From Gemella sp. GH3 (lineage in GTDB: Bacteria; Bacillota; Bacilli; Staphylococcales; Gemellaceae): a DNA stretch of 36,353 nt. The position numbers and the translations under genes are program-made. Positions 25,728 to 34,513 of the stretch are shown one piece after another (positions within the stretch are counted from its first letter, which is position 1; every line of letters starts with the position of its first letter). The stretch spans positions 1 to 36,353 of the forward strand of contig NZ_JACBYC010000113.1 of assembly GCF_013415425.1 (NCBI RefSeq), written 5' to 3'. The notes beneath the pieces were generated by a model. It made no database searches, was not told where the DNA came from, and saw only the letters and a program-made list of their open reading frames with translations.

Positions 25728-27896
25728 TTAATTTTTCAGCATAGTCAGTGATACACGACCTCTATCTTTATCAATTTCTAAAACATAAACATCTACAATT
25801 TCTCCTACTTTTAGAACTTCTAAAGGATTTTTTATAAATTTCTTGCTTATCTTTGAAATATGTACCATTGCATCTTGCTTCAAACCTATGTCTATAAATG
25901 CTCCGAATTGAGTAATATTTCTTACTGTTCCACTTAGCTTATCTCCTATATTTAAATCATCAATAGTTAATATATCTGATTTTAATATAGGTTTATCAAA
26001 ATTATCTCTAATATCTCGCATAGGTTGTTTCAGATCTTTAATTATATCTTTTAATGTTTCATATCCACAATCAAGTTCGATAGATAATTTTTTTACGTCT
26101 ATATTATTAAATTTATCAATCAGTATCTCTGTTCCTATATATTCTTTTGGAATATCAAACCTGTTCATTAATTTTTCTGTAATAAGGTAACTTTCTGGAT
26201 GAATTCCTGTAGAATCAAAAATATTATCTCCACCATTTATACGTAAAAATCCAACACATTGTTCAAAAGTCTTTTTACCTAATCTTGGAACATTTTCTAT
26301 TTCTTTTATTGTCATTATCTTACCATTTTCTTTTCTATAACTTACTATATTTTTAGCAATTTGTTTATTAATACCTGATACATATGACAATAATGATTCC
26401 GACGCTGTATTTACGTCTACACCAACATTGTTTACAGCTGTTTCAACTACAAATTGTAATTCTTGTTCTAAATATTTTTGAGTTATATCATGTTGATATT
26501 GTCCTACTCCTATTGATTTAGGATCAATCTTTACTAATTCACTCAACGGATCTTGAATACGACGAGCTATAGAAACAGCACTTCTTTCTTCAACATTAAA
26601 GTCGGGAAATTCCTCTCTAGCTATTTCGCTAGCAGAATATACACTAGCACCTGCTTCATTTACAATACAAAACTCCACTTTTAAATTATTGTTAGCCAAA
26701 GTCTCATATATAAATTTCTCTGTTTCTCTAGAAGCTGTTCCATTGCCGATAGCTATTAAATTAACATTATATTTTTGAATTATGTCAATTATTTTGCTAC
26801 TTGCTTGATTTATCTTATCTTTGTTAGCAGGTTTGTGAGGATAAATTACCTCCTTAGCTAAAAAATTACCATAAACATCTACTACCGCTAATTTACAGCC
26901 TGTTCTAAATGCTGGATCTACTCCTAAAACCGTCTTATCCTTTAGAGGAGATTGAAGTAACAACTGTTTCAAGTTAGCCGAAAACACTGATACTGATTCT
27001 TCCTCAGCTTTTACAGTTAAATCCGAACGTATTTCTCTTTCAACAGAAGGAAATATTAGTCTTTTAAAGCTATCTTCTACACATGATAATAAAATATCTT
27101 TTATTTCTGTATCTTTATTTTTTATAAGTGAATTCAATATAAAATTACATAATCTATCTTTATCATTCTCTATATGAACTCTCAAAACATCTTCTTTTTC
27201 TGCTCTATTTATTGCTAATATCCTATGCGAAACAATATTAGCAATAGGCTCACTATAATTATAATAGTTAATGTATGTTTTGTTTACATCTTTTTCTTCT
27301 ACATTTTTCTTAGCTTTCGTACTAATCTGTCCAAATTTCTTTGTATTATCTAAAATGTATTTACGATATTTTGCATTATCAGAGATTGTTTCTGCAATTA
27401 TATCTAGTGCATAATTAATTGCATCATTCTCGGTCAACACATCTTTATCCTCATTTATATATTTTTGCGCTTCAGAATTCAATTCTTCAATATTTTTCGG
27501 TAATAATAAAATGTAATTCGCTAACTCTTCTACTCCTTTTTCTTTTGCTATCGTAGCTTTTGTTCTTTTTTTATCCCTAAAAGGTCTGTATAAATCTTCT
27601 ACTCTTTGCAATTTTTCTTGTTGTAAAATTTCTTGTTTTAACTCTTTTGTTAGCAATCCTTTTTCTTCTATTAATCTAATAACTTCCTGTTTTCTATCTT
27701 CCAAAGATTTTAAGTAATTGTACTCATCTTGAATTTTTTTTATAGACACTTCATCTAACGAATTAGTCATTTCTTTTCTATAACGTGCTATAAACGCAAT
27801 AGTATTTCCTTCTTCTAATAATTTCAAAACATTACTTATATATATTTCTTTAATCTTTAAAGATGCAGATAAACTTTCTGTTATTTTTTTATACAT
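25728..27896 (-). CDS. tex: Tex family S1 RNA-binding protein (YdcI)
   Basis: Conserved nucleic-acid-binding protein of the Tex family, related to eukaryotic Spt6 and implicated in transcription. Domain order: N-terminal helical region with FIARYRKEMTNSLDE and the YRPFRDKKRTKATIAKEKG linker; a YqgF-like RNase H-fold (VLGVDPAFRTGCKLAVVD near 324-341, then AIGNGTASRETE); helix-hairpin-helix pairs (SLLSYVSGINKQIAKNIV); and a C-terminal S1 domain (about 648-720, GTVRNITQFGAFIDIG). The 722-residue length is typical. It starts one base inside alr (TAATG) with GGAGAAG upstream, so the two are coupled. It is last in the operon. Confidence 0.95.
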   Translation of the reverse strand: MYKKITESLSASLKIKEIYISNVLKLLEEGNTIAFIARYRKEMTNSLDEVSIKKIQDEYNYLKSLEDRKQEVIRLIEEKGLLTKELKQEILQQEKLQRVEDLYRPFRDKKRTKATIAKEKGVEELANYILLLPKNIEELNSEAQKYINEDKDVLTENDAINYALDIIAETISDNAKYRKYILDNTKKFGQISTKAKKNVEEKDVNKTYINYYNYSEPIANIVSHRILAINRAEKEDVLRVHIENDKDRLCNFILNSLIKNKDTEIKDILLSCVEDSFKRLIFPSVEREIRSDLTVKAEEESVSVFSANLKQLLLQSPLKDKTVLGVDPAFRTGCKLAVVDVYGNFLAKEVIYPHKPANKDKINQASSKIIDIIQKYNVNLIAIGNGTASRETEKFIYETLANNNLKVEFCIVNEAGASVYSASEIAREEFPDFNVEERSAVSIARRIQDPLSELVKIDPKSIGVGQYQHDITQKYLEQELQFVVETAVNNVGVDVNTASESLLSYVSGINKQIAKNIVSYRKENGKIMTIKEIENVPRLGKKTFEQCVGFLRINGGDNIFDSTGIHPESYLITEKLMNRFDIPKEYIGTEILIDKFNNIDVKKLSIELDCGYETLKDIIKDLKQPMRDIRDNFDKPILKSDILTIDDLNIGDKLSGTVRNITQFGAFIDIGLKQDAMVHISKISKKFIKNPLEVLKVGEIVDVYVLEIDKDRGRVSLTMLKN

Positions 27897-29035
27897 TATT
27901 CTATCTTCTCCAACTCTTTATTATTTATATAATATTTTCTCAAAACTCTACTACCTATTAAACAGTAAATTTCATAAGGAATAGTTTTTAAATAATTTGC
28001 ATATTCTTCTACTGGCAAATAATAATCGTTATAGTGACCATAGAAAATAACTTTGTCTCCTAAGCGTACATCTTTGTCACATCTAATCATCAACTGATCC
28101 ATACAAACTCTACCTACAATTTCACATTTCTTTCCATTTACAATAACATTCCACCCTTGAGAAAAACGCAGTATCCCATCACGATATCCAATAGGTATTG
28201 TCGCTATAAACTCTTTATTTTCAGTTTCATAACTACATCCATATCCTACTTTTGAATGTTCAGGAATTTCTTTAATATGTACCACTTCACTAATTAATGA
28301 TGAGACATTTTTTAAAGGAATATCTGTTTCTTCTTGGATATCTGCACTAGGATAAGAACCATAAAGAGCTATTCCTATGCGCACCAAATTCAACTTAGAT
28401 TCATCTTGAGCATACTTAATTGAAGCTGCTGAATTTTCTTGGTGTATATACTTTGGTTTTAACTTTATTTGAGATACTATACTATCAAATATTTCTCTTT
28501 GACGGTAATCATAAGAATTATCACTATCGTCAGCATTAGCATAATGTGTAAAAATTCCTTCCAATGCTATATTTTCTGAAATTACCATATCATTTATTTT
28601 TCTAGCTTCTTCTTCACTAGTAATTCCTATTCTTGACATTCCACTATCTATTTTTAGATGTAATTTTAATTTAGATTTATTATCTTTTGTATTGCTAATA
28701 GCATTCTCTAGCCATTTCACAGACGGGCAGCAAAGAGAAATATTATTCTCTATAGCTATATTTATATTCTTAGGATTAATAACTCCAAGAACTAATATCA
28801 GACTATCTTCTACTACAGTTTTCAACTCTAAAGCTTCTTCTAGTGTCGCTACACCATATGTTTTCACACCATTTTCATACAAATATTTCCCTACAACTTT
28901 AGCACCTAAACCGTAGGCATCTGCTTTCAATATTGCCATTATTTCTTTATTGTTAATATTATTTTTTATACTATTATAGTTAAATAAAATATTATCTAAA
29001 TTTACTTTTAAATATGTTGGTCTATCTTGAATCAT
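27896..29035 (-). CDS. alr: alanine racemase
   Basis: Pyridoxal phosphate enzyme converting L-Ala to D-Ala for the wall. The PLP lysine is K37 in AILKADAYGLGA, the second catalytic base is Y265 in VGYGCSYE, and VGRVCMDQ is a C-terminal-domain motif. The 379-residue length is normal. An AAGGAGAAG site precedes ATG, 3 bp after acpS. The acpS-alr pairing is conserved in Bacillota. It supplies the substrate for Ddl and MurF encoded about 20 kb away in this window. Confidence 0.97.
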   Translation of the reverse strand: MIQDRPTYLKVNLDNILFNYNSIKNNINNKEIMAILKADAYGLGAKVVGKYLYENGVKTYGVATLEEALELKTVVEDSLILVLGVINPKNINIAIENNISLCCPSVKWLENAISNTKDNKSKLKLHLKIDSGMSRIGITSEEEARKINDMVISENIALEGIFTHYANADDSDNSYDYRQREIFDSIVSQIKLKPKYIHQENSAASIKYAQDESKLNLVRIGIALYGSYPSADIQEETDIPLKNVSSLISEVVHIKEIPEHSKVGYGCSYETENKEFIATIPIGYRDGILRFSQGWNVIVNGKKCEIVGRVCMDQLMIRCDKDVRLGDKVIFYGHYNDYYLPVEEYANYLKTIPYEIYCLIGSRVLRKYYINNKELEKIE

Positions 29036-29038
29036 AAA

Positions 29039-29392
29039 TTACTTCTCCTTTTCCAAAACGACAAAAGCTACTGTTGTTGTTTTAGTATGACTAATTGTAA
29101 CATTAATAATAAAATCTTTATAAGTAATTGTTGGTTTACCTAGATTATCTTTCAAAACTTCTATATCTTTAAATGAAAAATATTTAGATATTCCAACACC
29201 TAAAGCTTTTGACATAGCCTCCTTAACTGCATATCTTGATGCTAAAAATTCTGCTTTCCTCCTTTCATTATTTATACTATGTAATTGCTTTATTTCATTA
29301 TCTGTATATATTTTTTGTAGATATCTTTCATTGTCTATATATTCAAAAAATCTACTTATATCCTCTATATCGCAACCTATTCCATAAATCAT
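29039..29392 (-). CDS. acpS: holo-[acyl-carrier-protein] synthase
   Basis: Transfers 4'-phosphopantetheine from CoA to acyl carrier protein, activating fatty acid synthesis. Signature MIYGIGCDIEDISRF at the N-terminus (metal ligand D8) and the KEAMSKALGVGI core with the second acidic ligand; the C-terminus has ISHTKTTTVAFVVLE. From ATG 29392 the protein is 117 residues, the usual size. The in-frame GTG at 29401 overlaps the AAAGGTG binding site and is rejected. It lies 40 bp after the third bPH2 gene and 3 bp before alr. Confidence 0.95.
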   Translation of the reverse strand: MIYGIGCDIEDISRFFEYIDNERYLQKIYTDNEIKQLHSINNERRKAEFLASRYAVKEAMSKALGVGISKYFSFKDIEVLKDNLGKPTITYKDFIINVTISHTKTTTVAFVVLEKEK

Positions 29393-29432
29393 AAAAAACA
29401 CCTTTATATACTTTACTAAATATATAAATATT

Positions 29433-29921
29433 TCAAATCATATTATTCATATACTTATCTTTATTATAAACTATTTTATTCTTTATATCATTTACTATAT
29501 CTGAATTAATATACTTTAAAGTAGAACTATAATTTATTTTATTTAATTCTATATTAGAAAAATTATATTTTCTCATAATAGGACCATTATTTATCTCAAT
29601 GCTTTTTATAGTATTATAGGGAATAAACTCTTTAATATCTCCAAAAATTCCACTTTTAATAGTTATACCATATTCAGTTATTTTAAACATATATTTCCTA
29701 TAATGTAAAGTTATGCAAAATATTGTTAATAATTCTGTGAGTATAAATGAAAGTAATAATACTATAATTACATATTTATAAATAATATCACTAATTTTAT
29801 GCTCGAAAATAATAGATATGATAAACAAAAACGTATAAATTATAAATATATAAATAGAGTAGCTTATAAACATAACCTTCAAACTCTTATTATCTAATTT
29901 TTTATAAGTAGTATTTTCCAT
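29433..29921 (-). CDS. bPH2 (DUF304) membrane protein, extra paralogue
   Basis: 162 residues with two hydrophobic segments (about 17-38 and 48-70), then one bacterial pleckstrin-homology-like domain (about 75-150). The domain shows the strand pattern FKITEYGITIKSGIFGDIKEFIPYNTIKSIEI. The usual YdbS/YdbT pair has no third member in Bacillus, so this is an additional paralogue. AGAGGT precedes the ATG and it lies 11 bp after the YdbT-like gene. The function is unknown, and the bPH2 call rests on the pattern and neighbours. Confidence 0.65.
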   Translation of the reverse strand: MENTTYKKLDNKSLKVMFISYSIYIFIIYTFLFIISIIFEHKISDIIYKYVIIVLLLSFILTELLTIFCITLHYRKYMFKITEYGITIKSGIFGDIKEFIPYNTIKSIEINNGPIMRKYNFSNIELNKINYSSTLKYINSDIVNDIKNKIVYNKDKYMNNMI

Positions 29922-29932
29922 TATTAAACCTC

Positions 29933-31375
29933 TTAATGAGTTAAAATATTATTACTAATATTCTTTATCTTTTCTATACTGACATACCTTATCTTTGACT
30001 GATTAAAACTACCTAAAGTAGATATAGAAATATGTTCTATATTATTTCTTTCTAAAAACAAATTAGTATGTATAGAATACTTGCTTATTTTGTCAAAACG
30101 TATATATTCTTCTATCTTGCTAAATTTTTTTACTTTACAAATTTTAATTAAATCTTTACCTAATACATAAGATGTATTATTAACAAAAATATTATAGTGA
30201 GATACACTGTATATACCGATAAATAAAATCAATAACGTAAAAATAATATAAATATTTTTTGTTTCAATAACAAATAATTTATAATTAAAAAAGTAAATAC
30301 CAATATAAACTAATGTAGCTAAAAATATGTTTAATATAAAGTATCTTCTTTTTAATAATTTTTTAACACAATCTTCCAAAATATACATATTATTGCTTAC
30401 ACTTAATTGTAAAATATTACTAATAAAGTCATTAATAAACATCTTTTTAGCTATGGGAATAATAACAACATTACTTCCCACATTATCAGTATTTTCGAAT
30501 ATACCTTCTGTTGTTAAAGTAACATTTAAACTTGCTAGACCAAATATTCTGAATAATAGACTTTGTTTTAATTCTACTTTTTCTATCTTATCTTTAGGTA
30601 TTATAATAGTTCTTTTATTTATAAAGCCATAACTGCACACTAAATTATCATCATATTTGTTTAATTCAAATCCTTTAAAAGATATAAAAGTTCCAATAAG
30701 AGAAATCGCATATAAAATTATTATAATAATTAATGTTATTATGATAAATAAGCTAATATTAATATTTTTAAGGTTTAGGTAGCACTCATAACCTAAATTT
30801 AATTTTACTCCAAATATGTTATAAAAAAAATCTACTATATTGTTAAGAAAAGAATAAATAATTGCATACGTTACAAAAATTTTATTCTTTAACAAACTTA
30901 AAAATAACAAGTCTTTAGTTTTCAATTTAAATTTAATATTATCTGTTGAATTTTTCTTATTTTCTCCATTTACTAAATTTATAATTATATTAGCTTCTTC
31001 AGTAGTTATAGGTCCTATAGTAATAGTTTCTTCTATTCCATTAATATCTAAAGATATTATTCCAAAAATTTTATAAAATATATTTTCTGTAGTATCAATA
31101 TTTTGTATATTTTCCAACTTTATATATTTTATCCCTTTTACAGAAATTCCTGAATTATAAATCAAAGTATTATCTCGTATTTCATAATAAATATTTAAAT
31201 ACTTTGATATGGTAATGCCTAAAACACATACAATATATACTATAATAATCAGTAATTTAAGTGTAGAAAATTTAGAAATAATTATGAAGATAATAAAAAG
31301 AAAATGTCTATAATTTTTTATTAGCTCTTCTATTACAAAAAATAAATGAAGTCTTTTTCTTCCTTTAGTTATCAT
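29933..31375 (-). CDS. YdbT-like multi-bPH2 membrane protein
   Basis: 480 residues alternating membrane and bPH2 domains. Two hydrophobic helices (about 15-58) precede bPH2 #1 (YEIRDNTLIYNSGISVKGIKYIKLENIQNI). Two more helices (about 160-225) precede bPH2 #2 (LVCSYGFINKRTIIIPKDKIEKVEL). Another hydrophobic pair (about 340-385) precedes a divergent third unit (YVLGKDLIKICKVKKFSKIEEYIRF). This matches YdbT of B. subtilis, where ydbST lies in the SigW regulon and has been linked to resistance against a peptide antibiotic from other Bacilli. ATG 31375 is used because GAGGT lies 8 bases upstream, inside the end of the YdbS-like gene (11-base overlap). Confidence 0.75.
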   Translation of the reverse strand: MITKGRKRLHLFFVIEELIKNYRHFLFIIFIIISKFSTLKLLIIIVYIVCVLGITISKYLNIYYEIRDNTLIYNSGISVKGIKYIKLENIQNIDTTENIFYKIFGIISLDINGIEETITIGPITTEEANIIINLVNGENKKNSTDNIKFKLKTKDLLFLSLLKNKIFVTYAIIYSFLNNIVDFFYNIFGVKLNLGYECYLNLKNINISLFIIITLIIIIILYAISLIGTFISFKGFELNKYDDNLVCSYGFINKRTIIIPKDKIEKVELKQSLLFRIFGLASLNVTLTTEGIFENTDNVGSNVVIIPIAKKMFINDFISNILQLSVSNNMYILEDCVKKLLKRRYFILNIFLATLVYIGIYFFNYKLFVIETKNIYIIFTLLILFIGIYSVSHYNIFVNNTSYVLGKDLIKICKVKKFSKIEEYIRFDKISKYSIHTNLFLERNNIEHISISTLGSFNQSKIRYVSIEKIKNISNNILTH

Positions 31376-31847
31376 AATTACTAACCTCACAATTATTTAT
31401 ATATTTCACAATTATTTTCTTTAATTTTTTTTCAATATAAGATATATCTTTGTCAGATACGTAAAAATAAGAGCTATTTTTACCTGTGAAAATAATTATT
31501 TTTGAAAAATTAAATTTTTTCATCAACATTCCTTGTTCTATTAAATAAGATGATACACTTCTAAGTGGTAAAATATCTCTAGTAAAAAATATCAAGTATC
31601 TAGTTTTATGTACTGATATATTGTTAATATCAAATATAGTATAGTAGTAGCTATTTATTTTATTATAGAAAATGCTATCTATAATAAGTTTAAATATAAA
31701 GAAAAAATATAAAGCAATTATTAAGCAAATCAAAAGTTTATTGTAAAATATATTTAATAAAATAATACTTATAGGAATTAATACAACTAAATATAATAAT
31801 TTTTTTAATAAATAATATTTAAAACTAATATTTCTATAATATTTCAT
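31365..31847 (-). CDS. YdbS-like bPH2 membrane protein
   Basis: 160 residues, the size of YdbS (about 159). Two hydrophobic helices (about 13-55) precede one bPH2 domain: RDILPLRSVSSYLIEQGMLMKKFNFSKIIIF, the family pattern of a proline after a hydrophobic strand, a glutamine-rich loop and an isoleucine-rich strand. It starts 4 bases after the MBL hydrolase stop and has no clear ribosome binding site, so translational coupling is likely. It overlaps the YdbT-like gene by 11 bases. No signal peptide or catalytic motif is visible. Confidence 0.7.
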   Translation of the reverse strand: MKYYRNISFKYYLLKKLLYLVVLIPISIILLNIFYNKLLICLIIALYFFFIFKLIIDSIFYNKINSYYYTIFDINNISVHKTRYLIFFTRDILPLRSVSSYLIEQGMLMKKFNFSKIIIFTGKNSSYFYVSDKDISYIEKKLKKIIVKYINNCEVSNYDN

Positions 31848-31851
31848 AATT

Positions 31852-32475
31852 CTATATTAAATTTAGACTACGCTCTTTTTGTATGGTTGTAGGATAGCCA
31901 TGACCAGAATAAACAACTTTATTACCATCTAGTTTGAATAACACATTGTGCAGAGAATGTTTTAGTTCATCATAATTTGAACCTGGTAAATCATATCTTC
32001 CATATCCACCATTAAATAATGCATCTCCAACAACTATAAATTCTCCAAAATCAAATGATAAACCTCCTGGTGAATGCCCCGGAGTTGGTAATACCGTAAA
32101 AGTCATTCCAGCTAGAGTATAATCTTTATATTCTTCAAATTCATATTCTGCTCTACTTGTAACAATAGCTTCCCTTAAACCATATGCATAAGATAAATTC
32201 AATTCCCCTGATTCTAGCCAATCGTTTTCTTTGGGAGAAATATATACTGGAGCATTATATGTCATTCTACATTCATCTAAGCTTGCAATATGATCAAAAT
32301 GTGCGTGTGTTAAAATTATTGCCTCTACTGTTATTTGCAGTTTATTAATTACTTTATTAATTTTTTTAAAACCAGCTCCAGGATCAACAATAAGTCCTTT
32401 GCTTCCTTTATAAATTATGTAACAATTTTCATCAATCATATCTGTAACTATTCGTTCTACTTTTATTTCTGTCAT
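31852..32475 (-). CDS. MBL-fold metallo-hydrolase (YqgX/glyoxalase II-like)
   Basis: Cytoplasmic metallo-beta-lactamase-fold hydrolase. The metal ligands form the full set: H57, H59, D61 and H62 (THAHFDH), H134 (GHSPGG), D151 (VVGDALF) and H192 (SGHGYPTT). At 207 residues it is close to B. subtilis YqgX (about 211), a small glyoxalase II-like enzyme without the long C-terminal helices. ATG 32475 follows GGAGGAACTTT. The reading frame extends upstream to 32556 only by chance. It is the first gene of the operon leading to bPH2 genes, acpS, alr and tex. Its substrate is not known. Confidence 0.88.
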   Translation of the reverse strand: MTEIKVERIVTDMIDENCYIIYKGSKGLIVDPGAGFKKINKVINKLQITVEAIILTHAHFDHIASLDECRMTYNAPVYISPKENDWLESGELNLSYAYGLREAIVTSRAEYEFEEYKDYTLAGMTFTVLPTPGHSPGGLSFDFGEFIVVGDALFNGGYGRYDLPGSNYDELKHSLHNVLFKLDGNKVVYSGHGYPTTIQKERSLNLI

Positions 32476-32497
32476 AAAGTTCCTCCTTATACCATTT

Positions 32498-32503
32498 ATT
32501 ATA
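32498..32503 (-). promoter_or_regulatory. putative -10 of the MBL-bPH2-acpS-alr-tex operon
   Basis: TATAAT on the minus strand, about 23 bases before the MBL gene ATG and downstream of the deoC terminator. No good -35 is seen. Confidence 0.4.
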
Positions 32504-32537
32504 CTACTTTTTATAAAAAAAAGAAATGTAAGGGTAT

Positions 32538-32582
32538 AAAAAAAAGATATAGTCAATAAATGAATAACTATATCTTTTTTTT
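32538..32582 (-). terminator. terminator after deoC
   Basis: A perfect 16-bp inverted repeat (32538-32553 with 32567-32582; arm AAAAAAAAGATATAGT), loop of 13, with a run of eight T on the minus strand. It closes the pdp-acyltransferase-deoC unit. Confidence 0.85.
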
Positions 32583-32607
32583 AAATTTATTTACAAATTA
32601 TTAAATA

Positions 32608-33267
32608 TTAATAACCTGAACCTTCTGTTCCTTCTATAATAGCTATGCCTGAACTTGTACCTAATCTTTCAGCACCTAATTCAATATATTTCTCGGCTGT
32701 TTCTTTATCTCTAACGCCTCCACTAGCTTTTACTTTAGCGTTGTTTCCTACAACATCTTTCATTAATTTTACATCTTCAAATGTAGCTCCACCACTACCA
32801 AATCCTGTAGATGTTTTTACAAAATCAGCTTTTGCATTTAATGATAATTCACAAGCTTTTACTTTTTCAGAATCAGTTAAGTAACAAGTTTCAATAATTA
32901 CCTTTAAGACATTATCTCCTATGGCTTCTTTTATTGCACGAATTTCATTTTCAACATAGCTATAATCTCCATCTTTAAGACGTGCTACATTAATAACCAT
33001 ATCTATTTCACTAGCTCCATTGTCGATAGCTTCTTTGGCTTCAAAAACTTTTGAAGTAGTAGTCATAGCTCCTAATGGAAAACCAATAACTGCTGCCACC
33101 TTAACTTCTGTTCCTGCCAATAACTGTGAACATTCTTTAACATTACTTCCATTAACGCAAACACTAAAGAAATTATATTTTTTCGCTTCTTCACAAAGAT
33201 TTTTAATTTCCTCTTTAGTTGTTGTTGCCTTTAAAACTGTATGATCTATATATTTATTAATACTCAT
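32608..33267 (-). CDS. deoC: deoxyribose-phosphate aldolase
   Basis: Splits 2-deoxyribose 5-phosphate into glyceraldehyde 3-phosphate and acetaldehyde, the last step of deoxynucleoside catabolism. TIM-barrel motifs: KYIDHTVLKA at 5-14; SEIDMVINVA with D89; VKTSTGF with Schiff-base lysine K151; and KVKASGGVRD with K180. The 219-residue length is typical. AGGAGAT precedes ATG. Upstream lie the acyltransferase and pdp on the same strand. Confidence 0.97.
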   Translation of the reverse strand: MSINKYIDHTVLKATTTKEEIKNLCEEAKKYNFFSVCVNGSNVKECSQLLAGTEVKVAAVIGFPLGAMTTTSKVFEAKEAIDNGASEIDMVINVARLKDGDYSYVENEIRAIKEAIGDNVLKVIIETCYLTDSEKVKACELSLNAKADFVKTSTGFGSGGATFEDVKLMKDVVGNNAKVKASGGVRDKETAEKYIELGAERLGTSSGIAIIEGTEGSGY

Positions 33268-33407
33268 TATTATCTCCTATTCACTTTTTATAAAATATTT
33301 TTTATTACATACTTTTTGATAAATTAAAATATAAACATCTAATAATCAATATGTTAATATTCAACTAAATTAATTATTTAAATTTTATATTTTATACTAA
33401 AATACAT

Positions 33408-34421
33408 TTATTTCTCTATCCTTATGTAATTAGTTGGATAAAAAATAAAATTAATACAAGAAATTCTTCTTATAACATATAGTATTAAGATACTCCCAAA
33501 CCAGCCTATAATTATTCCTAAGACAATATGTATAAATACATTATCTATTCCAATCTTCAATAGAAATATTCTAGTTACAGAAACAATAGGTGCATGAATA
33601 ATATAAATAACTAAACTATCTCTTCCATATTTAACAAAATATTTATAAAATTTATTATATGGTAAATTAGAAAAAACAATAAATGCAAAAGGAACAATTA
33701 TAAAAAATATAATCCCCCAAATTCTAGGTAAATAATATGATATTCGATTATCAAAATCAAAATAATACCAAATTCCTAAATATGATAAAATTGTGAAAAA
33801 TAATAGCAATGCAGAATATTTCAAATTTTTCAATTTAAAATCTTTTAAAATATTTCCTAACATAAATACAGAAGACCATAAACCTACTCTTTGAATTATC
33901 ATATAGTCATTAGGAAATATATTAACAATTAACAGAATTATCAAGGTTACTATAAATAATTTTATTTTATCTTTTATTATAATTGATAACAAACCTAAAA
34001 ATATGAAAATACCCCAAAGTACATATAAAAACCAAGATACTCCTAAAGGAGACTTGTATATATTAAGTAAGTCAGTAAAACTTGAAGGGTTACGTACAGA
34101 ATTACCTCCTATACTCTGCAATATATATTGAATTATATTATAAAATATATAAGGTAGTCCTAGTTGTATAGATTTATTGAAAAAATAGTATTTAAAATCT
34201 TTAAAACTATTTAATGGTTTAAAAAAATATCCTGACAATGCAAAAAATACTGGTATATGAAATATATAAATTACTTGAACAGATACCCATAGTAAATTAT
34301 TATACTCTAAAAATTTGTTAGACTCGTACAATCCTAAAACTACATGCCCTAAGACAACTAGAAATATTGAAAATCCTTTTCCTAAGTCAATCCAATCTAT
34401 ACGATTTGCTTGTCTATTCAT
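33408..34421 (-). CDS. acyltransferase family 3 membrane protein
   Basis: 337 residues with about ten membrane segments. The opening RIDWIDLGKGFSIFLVVLGHVV (with the conserved histidine) and FHIPVFFALSGYFFKP are typical of the acyltransferase-3/fucose-4-O-acetylase-like group. The C-terminal part has GRDSLVIYIIHAPIV. Unlike the OatA-type protein above there is no SGNH domain, so an O-acetylated wall polymer, exopolysaccharide or lipid-linked sugar is possible; the substrate cannot be told from sequence. GGAGGA precedes ATG. It sits between pdp (92 bp) and deoC (140 bp), an unexpected place. Confidence 0.85.
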   Translation of the reverse strand: MNRQANRIDWIDLGKGFSIFLVVLGHVVLGLYESNKFLEYNNLLWVSVQVIYIFHIPVFFALSGYFFKPLNSFKDFKYYFFNKSIQLGLPYIFYNIIQYILQSIGGNSVRNPSSFTDLLNIYKSPLGVSWFLYVLWGIFIFLGLLSIIIKDKIKLFIVTLIILLIVNIFPNDYMIIQRVGLWSSVFMLGNILKDFKLKNLKYSALLLFFTILSYLGIWYYFDFDNRISYYLPRIWGIIFFIIVPFAFIVFSNLPYNKFYKYFVKYGRDSLVIYIIHAPIVSVTRIFLLKIGIDNVFIHIVLGIIIGWFGSILILYVIRRISCINFIFYPTNYIRIEK

Positions 34422-34513
34422 CTAGTATTTCCTCCTACTTAACTAAGAATTTCTTTTATATAGAAAATTAATTTATTAAGTTTATATTCTAGAGTATATA
34501 CTATATTTATGTA

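Noticed and set aside
30327-30632. Plus-strand frame of 101 codons opposite the YdbT-like gene
   Set aside because: Shadow of a hydrophobic AT-rich gene; no ribosome binding site and no family resemblance.
33268-33407. Independent promoter for deoC in the 140-base gap
   Set aside because: Several TTGA-like and TATA-like words occur by chance in this very AT-rich gap, but no pair with proper spacing and quality stands out.
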